DNA from: Avimuribaculum sp964395975
Lineage (GTDB): Bacteria; Bacteroidota; Bacteroidia; Bacteroidales; Muribaculaceae
Length of the DNA stretch: 15,045 nucleotides
Assembly (NCBI GenBank): GCA_964395975.1
Contig: CAYNBZ010000054.1
Coordinates: forward strand, 1-15,045
Direction: 5' to 3'
Made by a program: the position numbers and the translations under genes
Shown here: positions 5,647 to 14,306 of the stretch, piece by piece
Layout of the letters: each line of letters opens with the position of its first letter
How positions within the stretch are numbered: the first letter of the stretch is position 1
Notes under the pieces: model-generated
The model's input: the letters and a program-made list of their open reading frames with translations, nothing else
Told to the model about the DNA's origin: nothing
The model's database searches: none

Positions 5647-8544
5647 ATGGCAATGAAGCTAATATCGGCAATACTGCTTTCAGGCTTGTTCGTGTGTACG
5701 GCATCTTGTGGCAGCGACTATACCATTGATGAATATGGAGTGACTGTGAATGTGTCACAAAAGGAAAGCCCTGAAGCAACACAGCTTGTGCGGCTGCAAG
5801 TAATAGGAGATAAGATAATACGTGTTTCGGCAACACCGGAAAAGAAATTTGCTGATCCGGCAAGTCTTGTAGTAGTGGCAAAACCTGTTGCAACATCTGA
5901 GTTTACGGTGTCGCAACAAGGTGATACCGTAACATTGTCAACGGAGAGTTTGGATGTTTCAGTATTGACCACAACCGGAGAGGTGCGTTTTGCCGACAAA
6001 AGCGGCAAAGTGTTTTTGCAAGAACAAGCTGGTGGAGGCAAGCAATTTACGCCTATTCAAGTAGATGGTACATTGGGGTACACTGTACGACAAGTGTTTG
6101 AGTCACCTGACGATGAGGCTTTTTATGGGCTTGGACAGCATCAGTCGGATGAGTTTAATTACAAGGGTCGTAATGAGGAGCTTTTCCAGTATAATACAAA
6201 AGTGTCGATACCATTTATTGTTTCTAATAAAAAGTATGGCTTGCTTCTCGACAGTTATTCGTTGTGCCGTTTTGGTAACCCTGACGACTATCAGCAGCTT
6301 GGCAAAATATTCAAAATATACGATAAGAACGGTCGTGAAGGTGCACTGACAGGCACATACGTAGCTGCCGGCAGAGACAAAGAGCCTGTTGCAATAGAAC
6401 GCAGAGAGGATTCAATTTGTTTCGAACACCTGATGCGTGAAGATTTGTCGAGAGTCAATGGACTTCCTGCCGACTTCCCATTCATGGGTGCAAAAGTGAC
6501 ATATGAGGGAGAAATAGAGCCAGCCGAAAGTGGTGAATACAGATTTATTTTATACTATGCCGGCTATACCACAGTGTATGTCGATGGTAAGGAAGTGGTA
6601 CCCACACGTTGGCGCACCGCATGGAATCCCAATAGTTATAAGTTTGCCGTAAATTTGCAGGGAGGCAAACGTGTGCCATTGCGCATAGAATGGGAGCCTG
6701 ATGGGGATGTGTCGTATTGTGGATTGCGTGCAATGCCCCTTGTCGATCCGGTTGAACAGGGCAAGCAATCGTGGTGGAGCGAGATGACAAAGCAACTCGA
6801 TTATTATTTTATTGCGGGCAACAGCATCGATGATGTGATAAGTGGCTATCGCACACTTACGGGGAAATCACAAATAATGCCGAAGTGGGCGATGGGCTAT
6901 TGGCAAAGTCGCGAACGTTATCTAACGCAGGATGAGTTGCTGGGAACTTTGAAAGGATTTCGTGAACGCCAAATTCCTATCGACAACATAGTGCTCGATT
7001 GGTTACACTGGCCCGAAGATGCGTGGGGAAGCCACCGGTTTGACGAAAATCGGTTTCCCGATCCACAGGCGATGGTTGATTCGGTACATGCCATGAATGC
7101 ACGTATGATGATTTCGGTATGGCCGAAATTCTACACTACTACCGAGCATTTCAAGCAGTTTGACCGAAAAGGATGGATATACCGGTTGTCAGTCACCGAT
7201 AGTTTGAAAGATTGGGTAGGTCCCGGCTATTCATATGGATTTTATGATGCTTATTCAGCCGATGCACGCAAACTGTTTTGGCAACAGATACAAGACACTT
7301 ATTATCCGCTTGGCATAGATGCGTGGTGGATGGATGCAAGTGAACCTAACATACGTGATTGTACTGACATACAGTATCGCAAAGATTTATGCGGACCGAC
7401 AGCACTTGGCAGTTCTACAGAATTTTTCAATGCATATGCCTTGATGAATGCTGATGCCATTTATAACGGACAGCGTAGCATCGAGCCTAATCGCCGCGTG
7501 TTCTTGCTCACACGGTCGGGATTTGCGGGGTTGCAGCGTTATTCGACGGCCACATGGAGTGGAGATATTGCCACCCGGTGGGAGGACATGAAAGCACAAA
7601 TATCGGCAGGATTGAACTTCTCGATAAGTGGCATCCCATATTGGACTATGGATATCGGTGGTTTTTGTGTTGAAAATCGTTATGTGGCTGCTCAAGCCGA
7701 GTGGGACAAAACCCACAAAGAAAATGCCGACATGAAAGAGTGGCGTGAGTTGAACACTCGGTGGTATCAATTTGGAGCTTTTTGCCCATTATTCCGTGCA
7801 CATGGTCAATATCCGTTGCGTGAAATATGGGAGATTGCACCTGAAGACTCTCCGACATATAATTCAGTGGTTTACTATATGCGGTTGCGCTATAGGTTGA
7901 TGCCATATATTTATACTCTTGCGGGCATGACGTGGCACAACGATTACACCATAATGCGCCCACTTGTGATGGATTTTACCGGCGATACTGCAGTTAATGA
8001 TGTTGGTGACCAATATATGTTTGGCCCGTCGGTTATGGTTGCACCGGTATATCAGTATCAGGCTCGTTCACGGAATGTTTATCTGCCGCAATGTGCAGGG
8101 TGGTATGATTTCTACAGCGGAGAATATTTTGCTGGAGGGCAAACGATTGAGGCTCCGGCTCCGTATGAACGGATACCGCTTTATGTGCGTGCAGGTTCGA
8201 TAATCCCGGTCGGTCCGGAAATACAGCATACCGCCAGTGGTAACAATGGTATAATCAAATTGTTTGTGTATGGCGGAGCCGATGCTCAGTTCAATCTGTA
8301 CGAAGACAATGGAACCACTTATGATTATGAGCAAGGTTATTATTCGGTAATACCTATTACATATAGTGAATCGACCAAGACGCTTACAATTGGCGACCGT
8401 AAGGGTGAATATGACGGAATGCTTCGGGATAGGAGCTTTATGGTAATTCCAATTGGTAAAAATTATCCTCACCCTCTTGATCCTGAAACAGAAGGTGCCA
8501 TAATTAAATACACTGGTCAAGCAGTGACAGTCAAGGCTATGTAG
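5647..8544 (+). CDS. Secreted GH31 family glycoside hydrolase with PA14 insert (probable alpha-xylosidase)
   Basis: A 965-residue retaining alpha-glycosidase. A signal peptide leads to TASC21, a near-lipobox, so it is probably a lipoprotein in the periplasm or at the outer surface. Next come the N-terminal GH31 beta-sandwich, a PA14-type insert (about 228-367, including GEYRFILYYAGYTTVYVDGK) and the (beta/alpha)8 barrel. The catalytic nucleophile is D563 in WWMDASEPN and the acid/base is D640 in ATWSGD. C-terminal beta domains end the protein. Size, PA14 insert and active-site spacing resemble Bacteroides alpha-xylosidases acting on xyloglucan fragments, but alpha-glucosidase cannot be excluded. 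An alternative ATG at 5653 (third codon) would give a more typical signal peptide. It is a single-gene unit with its own promoter; no SusC/SusD pair or other glycosidase is adjacent. Confidence 0.88.
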   Translation: MAMKLISAILLSGLFVCTASCGSDYTIDEYGVTVNVSQKESPEATQLVRLQVIGDKIIRVSATPEKKFADPASLVVVAKPVATSEFTVSQQGDTVTLSTESLDVSVLTTTGEVRFADKSGKVFLQEQAGGGKQFTPIQVDGTLGYTVRQVFESPDDEAFYGLGQHQSDEFNYKGRNEELFQYNTKVSIPFIVSNKKYGLLLDSYSLCRFGNPDDYQQLGKIFKIYDKNGREGALTGTYVAAGRDKEPVAIERREDSICFEHLMREDLSRVNGLPADFPFMGAKVTYEGEIEPAESGEYRFILYYAGYTTVYVDGKEVVPTRWRTAWNPNSYKFAVNLQGGKRVPLRIEWEPDGDVSYCGLRAMPLVDPVEQGKQSWWSEMTKQLDYYFIAGNSIDDVISGYRTLTGKSQIMPKWAMGYWQSRERYLTQDELLGTLKGFRERQIPIDNIVLDWLHWPEDAWGSHRFDENRFPDPQAMVDSVHAMNARMMISVWPKFYTTTEHFKQFDRKGWIYRLSVTDSLKDWVGPGYSYGFYDAYSADARKLFWQQIQDTYYPLGIDAWWMDASEPNIRDCTDIQYRKDLCGPTALGSSTEFFNAYALMNADAIYNGQRSIEPNRRVFLLTRSGFAGLQRYSTATWSGDIATRWEDMKAQISAGLNFSISGIPYWTMDIGGFCVENRYVAAQAEWDKTHKENADMKEWRELNTRWYQFGAFCPLFRAHGQYPLREIWEIAPEDSPTYNSVVYYMRLRYRLMPYIYTLAGMTWHNDYTIMRPLVMDFTGDTAVNDVGDQYMFGPSVMVAPVYQYQARSRNVYLPQCAGWYDFYSGEYFAGGQTIEAPAPYERIPLYVRAGSIIPVGPEIQHTASGNNGIIKLFVYGGADAQFNLYEDNGTTYDYEQGYYSVIPITYSESTKTLTIGDRKGEYDGMLRDRSFMVIPIGKNYPHPLDPETEGAIIKYTGQAVTVKAM

Positions 8545-8619
8545 AGTGTAGAGCTGCTACCGACGCTGTATATTATATTTCGGAACTACCCACTTTGGGT
8601 GTATCCCGTAAATACCATA

Positions 8620-8670
8620 AAATTAGCCAACTAATCCGTAATACTTTGTGTATGAGTTGGTTGGCTAATT
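8620..8670 (+). repeat. Inverted repeat downstream of the GH31 gene
   Basis: AATTAGCCAAC (8621-8631) pairs with GTTGGCTAATT (8660-8670) around a 28-base loop. It lies about 75 bases past the GH31 stop and a short T-rich stretch follows. It could be a first, weaker terminator or an mRNA 3'-end stabilising hairpin. Confidence 0.4.
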
Positions 8671-8714
8671 CTGTAGTTTTAATGAATGTCACTGAAAAAA
8701 CACGGACAAATTAC

Positions 8715-8773
8715 AAAAAAGATGGCATATGAAGTGATATGTTCTATCATCTTCATGTGCCATCTTTTTTTTT
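8715..8773. terminator. Long bidirectional terminator between GH31 and topA
   Basis: AAAAAAGATGGCA followed by a largely complementary continuation (8715-8739) pairs with 8745-8770, giving a stem of about 24 pairs with one mismatch and one bulge. A run of nine Ts (8765-8773) follows on the plus strand, and six As precede it, which are Ts on the minus strand. It can end both convergent transcripts. I see no gene in 8774-8905. Confidence 0.85.
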
Positions 8774-8905
8774 AGGAACATTTACTGAATATCCCCACTT
8801 TAGTCTTATTGTACTTTATGAGCAATGAAGCTTGCTTGATTTGAGAGGAGCAAGACCAAAATGGATAGTTCCGTTATATTTTAAGTGCGTTGCCGCAATT
8901 AGAAA

Positions 8906-11272
8906 TTATTTTTTCGTAGTCGTCGAGGTACGGCGGCGCATGGAGGTTGTATTGGTACGTTTCTTCTTTGGTGCATTTGCTTCATCGGCAATTATAGCTT
9001 TGCAAGCTTCGTATGTGAGCGATGTGGCATCGGTGCCCTTGGGTATTTTATAATTTTGTTTTTTATAGCATATATACACTCCATAGCGTCCGTTAAGCAC
9101 TTCAAGGTCGGGATCTTCAGGAAATGATTTGACCACTTTCTGAGCTTCATTTATGCGCTTTGCTTCGATTAGCCTGATTGCTTCATCAAGTGAGATTTGT
9201 TGCGGAGCAAGTTCTTTAGGGATCGACACATATTTGCCATCATGCTTGACATATGGGCCGAAACGTCCTATTCCGACACTTACTTCTTTACCCTCAAATT
9301 CACCAAGAGTCCTTGGCAAGTCGAATAGTTTCAGGGCTTCGTCGAGAGTGATGGTGTTTACCGACTGCCCCTTCTGCAATGATGCAAATTGCGGCTTGCT
9401 ATCGCCATCGGCTGTGCCTATTTGCACTAATGGACCGAAACGTCCGATTTTAACCGATACGGGTTGTCCGCTTTTGGGATCAATGCCAAGCTGTCGTTCA
9501 CCCACTTTGTGCTCAAGGCGCAATTTCGACACATTTTCCACATTTGGATGAAACTCGTCGTAGAATCTGCTTATCCCGTCGTTCCACTTTACACCTCCAT
9601 CGGCTATTTCGTCAAATTCATGTTCTATTTTTGCCGTGAAGTTGTAATCCATGATTTGTGGAAAATATTTTTCAAGAAAATCGTTGACCACCATGCCTAT
9701 GTCGGTGGGTATAAGTTTCCCTTTGTCGGCTCCTGCAGTTTCGGTTTTTTGGGTCGATGTAATCTCTCCCGATTTCAATGTTATTACTTCATATTTTCGT
9801 TCCGTACCTTTTTTCTCCCCTTTTTCCACATAGTCTCGGTTTTGAATAGTGGATATGGTAGGTGCGTATGTCGATGGGCGTCCTATTCCCAGTTCTTCGA
9901 GCTTTTTAACGAGAGATGCTTCGGTATAGCGTGGTGGTTGCTGTGTGAAACGCTGTGTAGCCGTAATACAGTCGGCAACAATCATGTCGCCTTTTTTCAT
10001 TTTGGGCAACATGGCCTCGCCTCCCAATGTTTCGGTGTTATCGTCATCGTGTGTTTCCATGTACACTTTTAGGAATCCATCGAATTTTATGACTTCACCC
10101 GTGGCGACAAATTTTTCCTCATGCCCGGGAATCAAGATGTCTGCGGTTGTTTTCTCAATCAGGGCATCGGCCATCTGTGAAGCTATGGTACGTTTCCATA
10201 TCAGTTCGTAGAGTCGTTTTTCCTGTGAAGTTCCCGAAATGTCGTGTTTGCTGATATAAGTGGGACGAATTGCTTCGTGAGCCTCTTGTGCGCCTTTTGA
10301 AATTGTGTGGTAATTGCGCACTTTCAAGTATTGCTCACCTATGTTGGTTTTGATTTCTTCGCTTATGGTGTTGATTGCAAGTGATGACAGGTTTACCGAG
10401 TCGGTACGCATATATGTTATGTGTCCCGATTCATATAGTTTTTGAGCAACCATCATAGTTTGCGATACCGTGAAGCCGAGTTTCCTTGCAGCTTCTTGTT
10501 GCAAGGTCGATGTGGTAAACGGGGGAGCCGGAGATTTTTTCAGTGGTTTAATGTTGATGTTTCCGACGGTGTATTGTTTCGTTTCCTTGCATGTTTCAAG
10601 CAACTTGGCTGCTGCCTTGCTATCTTTCAGACGGCGATTAAGCTCGGCGGTAAACAGAGTTTTATCTTCACAGGCATTGTGCATCTGTGCCACTACACGG
10701 TAATATTGTTCGCTGATGAATGTGGCAATCTCTTTTTCACGCTCTACGATAAGTCGCACGGCAACGCTTTGCACGCGTCCTGCCGAAAGAGCCGGTTTGA
10801 TTTTTTTCCACAGTACAGGAGACAGTTCGAATCCCACAATGCGGTCAAGTACCCGGCGAGCCTGTTGCGCATCGACAAGATTGTAATCGATGTCGCGAGG
10901 GTTTTCTATAGCGTGCAGTATGGCAGGCTTTGTTATTTCGTGAAATACTATGCGGCGCGTTTTTTCAGGAGTCAGTCCCAGCGCATCATATAGATGCCAA
11001 GCTATAGCTTCTCCTTCACGGTCTTCATCGGATGCCAACCACACCATGTCGGCTTCGCTCGCTGCTTCTTTCAATTCTTTCACGAGTTCTTTTTTCTCGG
11101 TTGGAATTTCATATATTGGTTTGAAACCGTGAGCAGTGTCGATACTGAAATCCTTTTTGTGCAAATCACGGATATGACCATAACTTGACATGACCTTGAA
11201 GTCCTTGCCAAGGAATTTTTCTATTGTTTTGGCTTTGGCAGGGGATTCAACTATTACTAAATTGTGTGGCAT
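8906..11272 (-). CDS. topA: DNA topoisomerase I (type IA)
   Basis: A 788-residue enzyme that relaxes negative supercoils by single-strand passage. The N-terminal Toprim domain has VESPAKAKTIE (8-18) and the metal-binding acidic motif DEDREGEAIAWH. The catalytic tyrosine is Y287 in YMRTDS. The LSAGRVQSVAVRLI segment and the TFTTSTLQQEA-type region of the core are also present. At the C-terminus are three topoisomerase C-terminal repeats with GRFGP/GRYG cores (IGRFGPLVQ, IGRFGPYVK, NGRYGVYI) in place of the four-cysteine zinc ribbons of E. coli TopA. A lysine- and arginine-rich tail of about 22 residues follows. The gene stands alone, with its own promoter upstream and a strong terminator downstream. 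Essential housekeeping gene; complete. Confidence 0.97.
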   Translation of the reverse strand: MPHNLVIVESPAKAKTIEKFLGKDFKVMSSYGHIRDLHKKDFSIDTAHGFKPIYEIPTEKKELVKELKEAASEADMVWLASDEDREGEAIAWHLYDALGLTPEKTRRIVFHEITKPAILHAIENPRDIDYNLVDAQQARRVLDRIVGFELSPVLWKKIKPALSAGRVQSVAVRLIVEREKEIATFISEQYYRVVAQMHNACEDKTLFTAELNRRLKDSKAAAKLLETCKETKQYTVGNINIKPLKKSPAPPFTTSTLQQEAARKLGFTVSQTMMVAQKLYESGHITYMRTDSVNLSSLAINTISEEIKTNIGEQYLKVRNYHTISKGAQEAHEAIRPTYISKHDISGTSQEKRLYELIWKRTIASQMADALIEKTTADILIPGHEEKFVATGEVIKFDGFLKVYMETHDDDNTETLGGEAMLPKMKKGDMIVADCITATQRFTQQPPRYTEASLVKKLEELGIGRPSTYAPTISTIQNRDYVEKGEKKGTERKYEVITLKSGEITSTQKTETAGADKGKLIPTDIGMVVNDFLEKYFPQIMDYNFTAKIEHEFDEIADGGVKWNDGISRFYDEFHPNVENVSKLRLEHKVGERQLGIDPKSGQPVSVKIGRFGPLVQIGTADGDSKPQFASLQKGQSVNTITLDEALKLFDLPRTLGEFEGKEVSVGIGRFGPYVKHDGKYVSIPKELAPQQISLDEAIRLIEAKRINEAQKVVKSFPEDPDLEVLNGRYGVYICYKKQNYKIPKGTDATSLTYEACKAIIADEANAPKKKRTNTTSMRRRTSTTTKK

Positions 11273-11381
11273 AAAAATATGTTGCGATCCTTTGATGTTT
11301 TGAGATATAAATAAAATGAATCGACTCGTGCAGTAGCTTTATGAAACAACTGTTTGCATCGGTGTGATTGGTAAACAGCCG

Positions 11382-11414
11382 CAAAATTAGGCAAAAACAC
11401 CGTATTTGCACAAA
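11382..11414 (-). promoter_or_regulatory. topA promoter (Bacteroidetes type)
   Basis: On the minus strand TTTG (11414-11411) and TAATTTTG (11389-11382) are 21 bases apart, within the N19-21 spacing of the Bacteroidetes consensus. The 5' leader to the ATG would be about 100 bases. Confidence 0.55.
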
Positions 11415-11430
11415 TAATTATAAAATTTTA

Positions 11431-11485
11431 GGGGATGTCAAAGCACATTTCGGCTGTGTTGTGGAGTTAATGTGCTTTGACACCC
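11431..11485 (-). terminator. Hairpin downstream of the aldose epimerase gene
   Basis: TGTCAAAGCACAT (11436-11448) pairs perfectly with ATGTGCTTTGACA (11470-11482); the outer GGG/CCC bases extend the stem past one bulge. It begins 28 bases after the epimerase stop on the minus strand. The T-rich stretch there is not immediate, while a short T4 follows on the plus strand. Confidence 0.6.
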
Positions 11486-11512
11486 TTTTGTCTGGACTTC
11501 AACCTGTTGGTT

Positions 11513-12391
11513 TTATAATATGTCAATGATGTATGAGGTGTTGAATTGGCTGTGTGGCATTAATTGTTGCATCCAATCTTTCTCTTCGAAAGTACCTGTG
11601 TAATGTTCACGGTCGCATCGGCCATACCAAGGTTCGATGCATACGAATGGGGCAAAACTATCACGAGCGGGCGACCATAGGCCAACTACCGGAGCATCGA
11701 AAGACACTTTTAGATATGGTTCTTTTTGCCGGTTGCACAGTGTGACATTGCGTACCTGACTTTTTTCAAGTATCAATGCATCTTCGTTAAATGTGCTTTT
11801 GACAATGGGTAACACACCCTCGGTGGTTTGTAATTTTTTGTGTTCGTTTTTCAGGCAACCTTTCTCCCCGATCATGGACAAGCATAAATCGTCATGAATG
11901 TCAAAAGCGAAATATCCCTGAATTTCGGCATTTGGATTGTAATCCATAAAATTGAAAGCAGGATGGGCTCCTATCTGGAAATAGATTTCTTCGGTGGATG
12001 ATATGTTGCATACTTGCCACATTACTTTTATCGAACTGCCAATTAACTGGTAGCTGATTTCGAGAGAAAACTCATACGGAAACAATTTGAGGCTTGTTTC
12101 ATTGCTGCTTAGACGGAAGACAGCTTTTGTGCCATTGTTCGTTATGAGTTCAAAATCCATGTCGCGGGCAAACCCGTGTTGTGACATGGTATATTGTTTT
12201 CCCTTTATTGAGCAACAGCCATTCCACAAACTTCCAACAATGGGGAACAGTATGGGGGAGCGCCGTTTCCAATAAGCAGGGTCGCCGTGCCACAAATATT
12301 CACGATTGTCGCTGTTGCGAATTATGCTTTGTAATTCAGCTCCGTGGCAGGATATGCTTACGGTTAGGATGTCGTTGGAGATGGTTTCCAT
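11513..12391 (-). CDS. Aldose 1-epimerase family protein (LacX-like)
   Basis: A 292-residue cytosolic galactose-mutarotase-fold protein; no signal peptide. Candidate active-site residues are H72 and R76 in QHGFARDMDF, H143 in GAHPAFNF and E253 in CIEPWYGRCD, which fit the His/Glu acid-base layout of the family. Length and motif wording (LFPIVGSLWNG, QHGFARD, EPWYGR) match the LacX-like subgroup rather than classical GalM. The sugar substrate is therefore uncertain; hexose-6-phosphate or disaccharide-derived sugars are possible. It lies 20 bases downstream of the ABM-domain gene, probably in the same transcript, and ends near a hairpin. Confidence 0.85.
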   Translation of the reverse strand: METISNDILTVSISCHGAELQSIIRNSDNREYLWHGDPAYWKRRSPILFPIVGSLWNGCCSIKGKQYTMSQHGFARDMDFELITNNGTKAVFRLSSNETSLKLFPYEFSLEISYQLIGSSIKVMWQVCNISSTEEIYFQIGAHPAFNFMDYNPNAEIQGYFAFDIHDDLCLSMIGEKGCLKNEHKKLQTTEGVLPIVKSTFNEDALILEKSQVRNVTLCNRQKEPYLKVSFDAPVVGLWSPARDSFAPFVCIEPWYGRCDREHYTGTFEEKDWMQQLMPHSQFNTSYIIDIL

Positions 12392-12411
12392 GTTTTGAAA
12401 AATGTTATCTT

Positions 12412-12687
12412 TCAGAAGTTGAATTTTTCGAGTTTCAACGAGCCGAGTCGTTCTATTTCGGGAACAAGTGTCGTGAAGTGTTGAGATTTCTCATGCACTG
12501 AAAGGACTTCGGGATCGGCCCAAGTTTCACATATCATGAAAACATCGTCACGTGTGGTGCTGGCAAAAAAGTCATAGGCGATGCAACCTTTTTCTTTCAG
12601 AGATTCGGCTACGAGTTTCTGTGCCGCAGCAGTTAAGGCATCACGGTTGGCCTTGTCAACTTGGATAAATGCATTGATTCGTATCAT
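12412..12687 (-). CDS. Antibiotic biosynthesis monooxygenase (ABM) domain protein
   Basis: A 91-residue single-domain protein with the dimeric ferredoxin-like fold of the ABM/YgiN family. These act as cofactor-free quinol monooxygenases, haem-degrading enzymes or stress proteins. The pattern fits: an IRINAFIQV strand, a KANRDALTAAAQKLVAESLKEKGCIAYDFF helix-strand unit, MICETWADPEVLSVHEKSQHF and a final LEKFNF strand. Nothing separates the possible activities. It is followed after 20 bases by the epimerase gene. The link between the two is not obvious and may only be shared transcription. Confidence 0.8.
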   Translation of the reverse strand: MIRINAFIQVDKANRDALTAAAQKLVAESLKEKGCIAYDFFASTTRDDVFMICETWADPEVLSVHEKSQHFTTLVPEIERLGSLKLEKFNF

Positions 12688-12757
12688 AATTCGGTCTTTT
12701 GGTATTGTGTTTTTGCTTCATTGTTTGGCAGTATCTGCCATATGTGCTTATATAATA

Positions 12758-12765
12758 CAAATATA
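12758..12765 (-). promoter_or_regulatory. Possible -7 element for the ABM-epimerase unit
   Basis: TATATTTG on the minus strand matches TAnnTTTG about 70 bases before the ABM start. No TTTG is found at the expected 19-21 base distance, so it is only a candidate. Confidence 0.25.
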
Positions 12766-12863
12766 CTGATTTTTGATTTGCTTTGCTAATTTTGTTTGAT
12801 AAAATTGCAAAGAGCCTACTAATTCAAAAACAACTCTGTGCCGGTTCCCAATTTTCTATTTGG

Positions 12864-12907
12864 CGGTGACTGCCGAAGAGTTACACCGGTGTAAGGTTAA
12901 GTCACTG
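12864..12907. repeat. Nested palindrome downstream of the nuclease gene
   Basis: A perfect 14-base palindrome TTACACCGGTGTAA (12881-12894) sits inside an outer inverted repeat, GTGACT (12866-12871) with AGTCAC (12900-12905). It is about 35 bases past the DUF262-HNH stop. It may be a terminator without a clear U tract, a protein-binding site, or a mark of the island edge. The rest of 12688-12929 shows no gene. Confidence 0.5.
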
Positions 12908-12929
12908 TCAAATTCTGCGACATATCGCA

Positions 12930-14099
12930 TTATTTATTGCCTTTTGAGCGGTTGTGCGTCTTGCACAGCATCTCGCAATTATCGATGGTCGTGACACCGC
13001 CGCGGCTCCATGCCGTCACATGGTCGGCATCCATTTCGTTGAACTTGTAGATGCGTGTCTTGTTGGCATTGTCGCCTGTGGCGCACAGGGGGCAGTTGGA
13101 AATGCCCTTTCCTTTCGCCGCCTCGGTCTGGCGGGCGTATGCAGCACGTTTCGTTGACTCTTCAAACAAACGGATTTGAAGCAGGCTTTTGTTCTGTTCG
13201 CCGCCTAACACGTACTCATAAATGTTGCGCGGGCATTTGATGCTCCCGTCCGCTTGCAGGGCATGCACGCGTTCCGTAACATGGTCGATGCTGTAAGGTG
13301 TCTTATGGTAAGTCTCATAAAGCCTTCCCCATTCCAACCCGCACATATCCCGCTCCACCATGGTGAACGTGGTGGAAGCCCAATCTATGACTGAGCGGAA
13401 ATAGCTCTCAAGCTCGCTTATGGACCCGTCGCGGCGGTGGAGGCTCATGTATGCATCGATGGTCATCCCTTTGCTTGCACACACCCATTTTAGGGCTTCG
13501 GCCAAATAATCCTGACGTTTCACATCCCCCTTTACATAGTGGCTCCATTTCTGGACTTCTGAATTTTGCGAGTTGCTGAATACGCGCTTTGCCGCCGTGA
13601 CGAACTCGCCCGAATAGATGGCATTGCGCAATTCTTGCTCATTCAAGGGTATGCCTACGATATTGATAGTCTTGAACCATTCCTTTATTTCCCTTTCTTC
13701 GCCCTCGCATTCGTAGATGAGCAATGGTGATTGCATTATCTTTCGTTGTTCTTCAAAGGGGAGGCCGCTGAAATATTCTTCACGTCCTGCGTAGATTATG
13801 GCAAATTTCCCGGTAATGAACCGCCCGAAAGATGTGATCCGCTGCTGCCCGTCGAGGACTTCGAAACGGCCGTCACTTGTGCGGTTGAAATAAATGAGTC
13901 CTATCGGATAGCCTTTCAACAACGATTCTATTACCGCCACATCGCGTTTGCCGTCATTGTAGATGTAATGACGCTGGTATTCCGGCTGGATGGTCAGCCG
14001 TCCGTCAAGCCCGAACAGCCCCTTCCCCTCCAATTCGTTGTACGTAAAACCTTTGCAGATGTCTGCAACTGTCCATTCGGTATGTAGTATTGTTTTCAT
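12930..14099 (-). CDS. DUF262 and HNH nuclease domain protein
   Basis: A 389-residue predicted DNA-cutting protein. The N-terminal DUF262 (GmrS-like, ParB/sulfiredoxin fold) domain has QPEYQR (38-43), the KGYPIGLIYF segment and the nucleotide-binding DGQQR motif (83-87). A long helical middle follows. The C-terminal zinc-supported HNH nuclease has C336/C339, the catalytic DADH (357-360), N374, C375/C379 and H382-N383. DUF262 proteins sense modified or foreign DNA and use nucleotides to control a fused nuclease, as in GmrSD, SspE and BrxU, which carry DUF1524 instead of this HNH type. The neighbour is an EcoRI-family methyltransferase on the same strand, so a restriction partner is plausible. 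G+C is visibly higher than in flanking DNA (30 of 60 in 13021-13080), pointing to transfer. No promoter is seen upstream. It is complete and ends at its zinc motif. Confidence 0.85.
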   Translation of the reverse strand: MKTILHTEWTVADICKGFTYNELEGKGLFGLDGRLTIQPEYQRHYIYNDGKRDVAVIESLLKGYPIGLIYFNRTSDGRFEVLDGQQRITSFGRFITGKFAIIYAGREEYFSGLPFEEQRKIMQSPLLIYECEGEEREIKEWFKTINIVGIPLNEQELRNAIYSGEFVTAAKRVFSNSQNSEVQKWSHYVKGDVKRQDYLAEALKWVCASKGMTIDAYMSLHRRDGSISELESYFRSVIDWASTTFTMVERDMCGLEWGRLYETYHKTPYSIDHVTERVHALQADGSIKCPRNIYEYVLGGEQNKSLLQIRLFEESTKRAAYARQTEAAKGKGISNCPLCATGDNANKTRIYKFNEMDADHVTAWSRGGVTTIDNCEMLCKTHNRSKGNK

Positions 14100-14116
14100 A
14101 TATTTTGGTTTTTAGG

Positions 14117-14130
14117 TTTGAAATCTTAGG
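14117..14130 (+). repeat. Tail-junction repeat, copy 3 (inverted)
   Basis: TTTGAAATCTTAGG on the plus strand. It is identical to copies 1 and 2 on the minus strand and shares a 15th base (G) with copy 1. It reads F-E-I-L-G in the frame of the tail that follows. Upstream in-frame residues do not resemble the methyltransferase, so similarity begins at this word. Confidence 0.8.
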
Positions 14131-14284
14131 GATAACCGATAGAGGAAACGTATGGGGCTTAAAAACTAAAGAATACACCATTTCCGACACTCCTAACTTT
14201 GCAGATTTGAACCGGCGAGGAGCTGTATGGAACAACGGAGTTTTATCGTCAACATATGCCCGATTACTTATACGCAAATCATGA
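14117..14284 (+). pseudogene. Silent inverted C-terminal tail of an EcoRI-family methyltransferase (cassette 3)
   Basis: This plus-strand stretch encodes FEILG followed by 50 residues and a TGA stop, with no start codon or promoter of its own. It aligns with the expressed methyltransferase tail. Both begin FEILG, then carry T near the front, a GL(K/R) segment, LN, NG and the closing YAR-LIRK (TYARLLIRKS here, PYARVLIRKKF in the expressed copy). It points away from the nuclease start and toward the methyltransferase end. The reading frame is undamaged and in phase with the shared 14-base word, so inversion between this word and copy 1 would fuse it in frame to the methyltransferase body. Alternatively it is the remnant of a second, truncated methyltransferase gene. 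The homology call is firm; the switching role is inferred. Confidence 0.7.
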
Positions 14285-14303
14285 CTTGAACCTGACAAGT
14301 CAT
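14281..14303. repeat. Hairpin between the two silent tails
   Basis: ATGACTTG (14281-14288) and CAAGTCAT (14296-14303) form a perfect 8-base stem with a 7-base loop. It lies exactly between the stop of the plus-strand tail (14282-14284, within the left arm) and the stop of the minus-strand tail (14307-14309). It may be a shared tail-end sequence or a weak bidirectional terminator. Confidence 0.55.
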
Positions 14304-14306
14304 AAT

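Noticed and set aside
9464..10072. Plus-strand open frame of 202 codons inside topA
   Set aside because: Cysteine- and phenylalanine-rich shadow of the well-supported topoisomerase gene.
13731..14087. Plus-strand open frame of 118 codons inside the nuclease gene
   Set aside because: Antisense to the DUF262 motifs, which are clearly coding on the other strand.
14005..14298. Minus-strand open frame upstream of and overlapping the nuclease start
   Set aside because: It is the complement of the plus-strand tail cassette plus the first nuclease codons in another frame; the plus-strand tail has clear homology to the methyltransferase, so this frame is a shadow.
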